DNA of 8,776 nucleotides from CAZLMW01 sp964560875. Lineage in GTDB: Bacteria; Myxococcota_A; UBA9042. This document shows, in pieces, positions 6,246 to 8,776 of this stretch; the stretch's first letter is position 1, and each line of letters begins with the position of its first letter. The stretch is from assembly GCA_964560875.1 (NCBI GenBank), contig CAZLMW010000201.1, positions 1 to 8,776 on the forward strand, given 5' to 3'. Under the pieces are notes generated by a model. It did no database searches. It was given only the letters and a program-made list of their open reading frames with translations, and was not told the DNA's origin. The position numbers and the translations under genes are program-made.

Positions 6246-7360
6246 GCCCCCGCCTGCATCGGCCGTCCGGCGTCAGCAACGAAGCCCAGGCCCTGCTCGA
6301 AGCGTCCGACGTCGTCGACCTGCACCTCGACGGCTTCATCTGGACCCGTTCGGTCGGCTACGACCTGCGCCAACACCACAGCGGCGGCCCGTTTTCAGGG
6401 CTTTTTGGCGGCCACCTCGACTTCCCACGAGCGCGCATGTTCGGGCTCACCGCGGGCATGTGGTCAATCACGACCAACCCGTTCCGCACCGCGTCGGATC
6501 GCTGGAACACGTTTACGGCCAACCTCGACCGGCTCGTCAACATGGTCGAGCGTTCCGACATGGGCACGGTGGACGTCGCCCTCGCGCGCAACATGGCCGA
6601 GTACCGGGCGGCGCGCGAAACGGCTGCTCACATCGTGCTGCCGGCCATCCAGGGTGGAAACGCCCTCGAAGCGGCGCCCAACGGCCCCGAGTCCATCCGC
6701 GATGACCTCGTGACGCGGGTGACCCTCGTGCACCTGACCAACAGCTGCTACGGCGTAACCTCGGCGCCGATCCCGCACCGTCGCGGCGAAAGGCTGACAG
6801 CGAAAGGGAAGGCCTTCATCGAGCAACTCGACGCGCAACGCATCTTCGTCGACCTCGCCCACATCAACAAAGAGGGCTTCTGGGACGCCGTGAAGGTGCA
6901 CGACGCGAGCCTGCCGCTGATCAGCACCCACACCGGGGTCGAAGGGGTGCGGCCACACTGGCGAAACCTCGACGACGACCAGCTCAAGGCCATCGCGGAT
7001 TCGGGCGGCGTCATCGGGATCATCTTCCAGTCGGGTTTCTTGTCGCGCCCCGGTGGACCTCGAGACGGGCGCATGGTGATCGAGCACATCGCGCATATCG
7101 TCGAAACTGTCGGCGAAGACTTCGCCGCGATCGGCAGTGACTACGACGGCATGATCACGCCCCCAGCCGGGCTCCGTCATGAACCCGCGTACGGCCGCCT
7201 CGTGCAGTGGATGCTCGACCTCGGCTGGTCCGATACGCGCATCGCCAAGATCCTCGGCGGCAATTTCCTGCGTGCGTTCGAAGCCTTGCGACCGGGCCCG
7301 CCCATCGCCACCGCAAAAGCCGCCGCCAAAAACGCCGCCAAAAACGCCGCTAGCGCGTAG
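6242..7360 (+). CDS. Membrane dipeptidase (renal dipeptidase) family protein, peptidase M19
   Basis: A 372-residue member of the M19 family of binuclear-zinc amidohydrolases, which cleave dipeptides and tolerate a D-residue at the C-terminal position. Family landmarks run the whole length: DLHLD (26-30, His28 and Asp30 as ligands), IQGGN (136-140), RVTLVHLTNSCYG (159-171), VDLAHI (203-208, His207), ISTHTGV (227-233, His230), RNLDDDQL (241-248), GSDYDG (298-303, Asp300) and GGNFLRAFE (339-347). The bridging metal-ligand Glu of the family (as in GVEGGH of the human enzyme) is replaced by Gln137, so activity or metal content may differ. No signal peptide or membrane segment is seen, so a cytoplasmic location is likely. 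The C-terminus is an Ala/Lys/Asn tail. ATG 6242 is the only plausible start: no start codon in this frame lies between the ALDH stop and it. It sits 12 nt before the PLP enzyme gene, suggesting one operon. Family certain, substrate inferred. Confidence 0.94.
   Translation: MSPRLHRPSGVSNEAQALLEASDVVDLHLDGFIWTRSVGYDLRQHHSGGPFSGLFGGHLDFPRARMFGLTAGMWSITTNPFRTASDRWNTFTANLDRLVNMVERSDMGTVDVALARNMAEYRAARETAAHIVLPAIQGGNALEAAPNGPESIRDDLVTRVTLVHLTNSCYGVTSAPIPHRRGERLTAKGKAFIEQLDAQRIFVDLAHINKEGFWDAVKVHDASLPLISTHTGVEGVRPHWRNLDDDQLKAIADSGGVIGIIFQSGFLSRPGGPRDGRMVIEHIAHIVETVGEDFAAIGSDYDGMITPPAGLRHEPAYGRLVQWMLDLGWSDTRIAKILGGNFLRAFEALRPGPPIATAKAAAKNAAKNAASA
7322..7351 (+). repeat. 12-bp tandem repeat encoding the Ala/Lys/Asn tail of the dipeptidase
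   Basis: The unit GCCGCCAAAAAC occurs exactly at 7322-7333 and 7334-7345 and starts a third time (GCCGC) before the stop. It encodes AAKN repeats beyond the last conserved M19 block. The tail is probably a dispensable extension produced by slippage or duplication. Confidence 0.7.
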
Positions 7361-7372
7361 CCAGTCGCTCCG

Positions 7373-8686
7373 ATGCTCGCCCGCGCCGATTGGTCCGCCT
7401 GGAAACGCCTGCTCGACGGCGTCCAGCTACCCGCCGCGGTCGTCGACCTCGACGCCATCGACCACAACCTCGACGTGCTGCTCGCGCAGTGCAAACCCGG
7501 GGTCACGATCCGGCTGGCCAGTAAATCGATCCGCTGTGTGGCCGTCCTCGAACACCTCGCCAAGCGCGGCGGCGACCGGGTTCGCGGCGTCATGACCTAC
7601 CACGTCGGAGAAGGCGCGCTGCTGGGCCAATCCGCGCCACAGCTCGGGCTCGACGACATGCTGTGTGGCTATCCAATCGGGCGTGCCGCCGACGCGGATG
7701 CGATCGCCGGATGGTGGGCAAGTCGCGGAGAGGGCGCGGGACGATTCATAGCCATGATCGACAGTGTCGAGCACGTGGCGTTGCTGTCCGAAGCCGCTGA
7801 GCGCGCGCGTACGAACACCGCCGACATGCCCGACATCCCCGATATGCCCGAAATCCCCGATATGCCCGAAATCCCCGATATGCCCGAAATCCCTGATATG
7901 CCCGAAATCCCCGTGTGCATCGACGTCGACGTGTCCTTGCGTCCGGCGGCAAACGTGCACCTCGGCGTGCGTCGAAGCCCGGTGCGCGGCCCCAAACAAG
8001 CCCTCGCTGTCGCCCGCGCAGTGCGAGCCGCCAACGGCGTCCGTGTCGCTGGTGTAATGGCCTATGAAGCCCAGGTTGCCGGCCTGCCCGACCACGTGCC
8101 CGGACAAGGACTGCTCGATCCGATCCGCGGTCTGATCAAGAGCCGAAGCCGCCGACTCGCCCGCGAACGCCGCACCGCCGTCGTCGATGCCCTGCGCGCT
8201 GATGGCTTCACCGTCGAGCTCGTCAATGGCGGCGGGACCGGGAGCGTGCAGTCCACCAGCCACGACGGTTCGGTGACCGAAGTGACCGCTGGCTCGGGCT
8301 TTTACTGCCCAACGCTGTTCGACCACTACAACGGCCTGGACTTACAGCCTGCCGCGTTCTTCGCCGTGCCCGTGGTTCGTTCAAGCGACCCGGGCTTTGT
8401 GACCTGCGGCTTTGGCGGCTTCATCGCCAGTGGACCGACCGACGCGTCTCGTGCGCCCACTGTCCATTTGCCGACAGGGGTGGCGCCGCTGGGCATGGAA
8501 GGGTTTGGCGAGGTGCAGACGCCGCTCAAACGCGACAAGAATGCGCCGACAATGAAGCTCGGCGACCCGGTCGTGCTGCGTCACGCCAAGTCAGGCGAGC
8601 TCCTGGCGCACTTCGAACGCGTGCATCTCGTGTCGGACGGCAAGATAATCGACACAGTGCCGAGTTATCCGCGTTTCTTCGGCTAG
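7373..8686 (+). CDS. PLP-dependent D-threonine aldolase / alanine racemase-like enzyme (amino acid deaminase/aldolase type)
   Basis: A 437-residue fold-type III PLP enzyme: N-terminal alanine-racemase-like TIM barrel and C-terminal D-serine-dehydratase-like beta domain. Such enzymes cleave or deaminate D-amino acids. LPAAVVDLDAIDHNL (19-33) is the usual barrel entry, Lys51 in RLASKSIRC is the expected PLP Schiff-base Lys, MAYEAQVAG is the conserved barrel strand, and NGGGTGS (285-291) is the phosphate-binding loop. The C-terminus carries GDPVVLRHAKSGE (397-409) and ends VPSYPRFFG. This fits the 'amino acid deaminase/aldolase' branch rather than D-serine dehydratases, which have a His-x-Cys zinc site there. 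Exact reaction (aldolase, dehydratase or racemase) is undecided. A 30-residue repeat insert (151-180) lies before the VCIDVDVSLR strand. The gene starts 12 nt after the dipeptidase stop with no evident Shine-Dalgarno, consistent with translational coupling. It is the last gene of the run. Confidence 0.92.
   Translation: MLARADWSAWKRLLDGVQLPAAVVDLDAIDHNLDVLLAQCKPGVTIRLASKSIRCVAVLEHLAKRGGDRVRGVMTYHVGEGALLGQSAPQLGLDDMLCGYPIGRAADADAIAGWWASRGEGAGRFIAMIDSVEHVALLSEAAERARTNTADMPDIPDMPEIPDMPEIPDMPEIPDMPEIPVCIDVDVSLRPAANVHLGVRRSPVRGPKQALAVARAVRAANGVRVAGVMAYEAQVAGLPDHVPGQGLLDPIRGLIKSRSRRLARERRTAVVDALRADGFTVELVNGGGTGSVQSTSHDGSVTEVTAGSGFYCPTLFDHYNGLDLQPAAFFAVPVVRSSDPGFVTCGFGGFIASGPTDASRAPTVHLPTGVAPLGMEGFGEVQTPLKRDKNAPTMKLGDPVVLRHAKSGELLAHFERVHLVSDGKIIDTVPSYPRFFG
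7823..7912 (+). repeat. 18-bp tandem repeat (5 copies) inside the PLP enzyme gene
   Basis: Five contiguous 18-bp units encode one DMPDIP followed by four DMPEIP. Copies 2-5 differ by a single base (CCT for CCC at the end of copy 4), indicating recent expansion. Each unit is two degenerate 9-bp halves (GAT ATG CCC / GAA ATC CCC), so the tract can also be read as ten 9-bp repeats. The reading frame is kept across the tract, and the conserved strand VCIDVDV resumes directly after it. Confidence 0.95.
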
Positions 8687-8776
8687 ATGTGCCGGGCACG
8701 AGTGCTGAATCGTTTTTCTTACCATGTGATCCCGTTGCCTCATTCTGCCCCGATCTCTCGCATGGAGGTCAGCACA
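8687..8776 (+). other. Downstream tail without a supported gene; possible Shine-Dalgarno at the edge
   Basis: No gene is supported in these 90 nt. A reading frame from the ATG at 8687, abutting the preceding stop, is open to the window end but has no Shine-Dalgarno of its own and no recognisable protein. A T5 run (8713-8717) follows a poor GCAC-GA-GTGC mini-hairpin, weak evidence for a terminator. GGAGG at 8764-8768 is a strong Shine-Dalgarno match that could serve a start codon just beyond the window. Confidence 0.3.

Noticed and set aside
4834..6339. A 501-codon minus-strand ORF opposite the ALDH gene
   Set aside because: The plus strand carries the ALDH catalytic Cys, Glu and cofactor motifs throughout. 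The minus frame shows no family features.
7823..7912. CRISPR-like array
   Set aside because: The units are contiguous 18-bp copies with no spacers and keep an open reading frame.
7669..8034. A minus-strand ORF with Gly-Ile-Ser repeats
   Set aside because: It is the reverse-strand reading of the 18-bp repeat inside the PLP enzyme; conserved enzyme motifs lie on both sides in the sense frame.
8696..8720. Intrinsic terminator after the PLP enzyme gene
   Set aside because: A T5 run is present, but the preceding GCAC/GTGC stem is only 4 bp with a 2-nt loop and is separated from the T-run.

Overview
The window is high-GC, gene-dense bacterial DNA with six complete protein-coding genes. No RNA gene, insertion sequence, CRISPR array or prophage remnant was seen. 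Exported lipoproteins with long Ser/Gly stalks, eukaryote-like Cys-rich modules, a DUF3604 lipoprotein and strongly GC-biased codons suggest a Myxococcota-type (former Deltaproteobacteria) genome. This placement comes from style, not from a marker gene.

Layout. Positions 1-73 hold a long interrupted inverted repeat. A DUF3604 lipoprotein lies on the minus strand (74-2059), divergent from a HAD-IIB phosphatase (2148-2984, plus). Only 34 nt further on is a remarkable lipoprotein (3019-4383): lipobox, a ~220-residue stalk of almost only Ser/Gly/Ala/Thr, a complete somatomedin-B-type 8-Cys domain, a 10-Cys domain, a second Ser/Gly linker and a 6-Cys C-terminal knot. After a 114-nt gap with a strong Shine-Dalgarno comes a compact plus-strand run: aldehyde dehydrogenase (4498-6204), M19 membrane-dipeptidase-family protein (6242-7360) and a PLP-dependent D-threonine-aldolase/alanine-racemase-like enzyme (7373-8686). 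The last 90 nt hold no supported gene but end in a GGAGG that may serve a gene beyond the edge.

Working together. The last three genes make biochemical sense as a D-amino-acid salvage operon. An M19 dipeptidase can release D-amino acids from L,D-dipeptides, a fold-III PLP enzyme can cleave or deaminate D-amino acids, and an aldehyde dehydrogenase could oxidise an aldehyde product. This is inference from family chemistry and gene spacing. The two lipoproteins look like unrelated surface or periplasmic proteins, and the HAD enzyme has no obvious link to either group.

The points most worth a second look are the bacterial somatomedin-B domain on its repetitive stalk, an in-frame 5 x 18-bp minisatellite inside the PLP enzyme, and Gln in place of the usual bridging metal-ligand Glu of the M19 protein.
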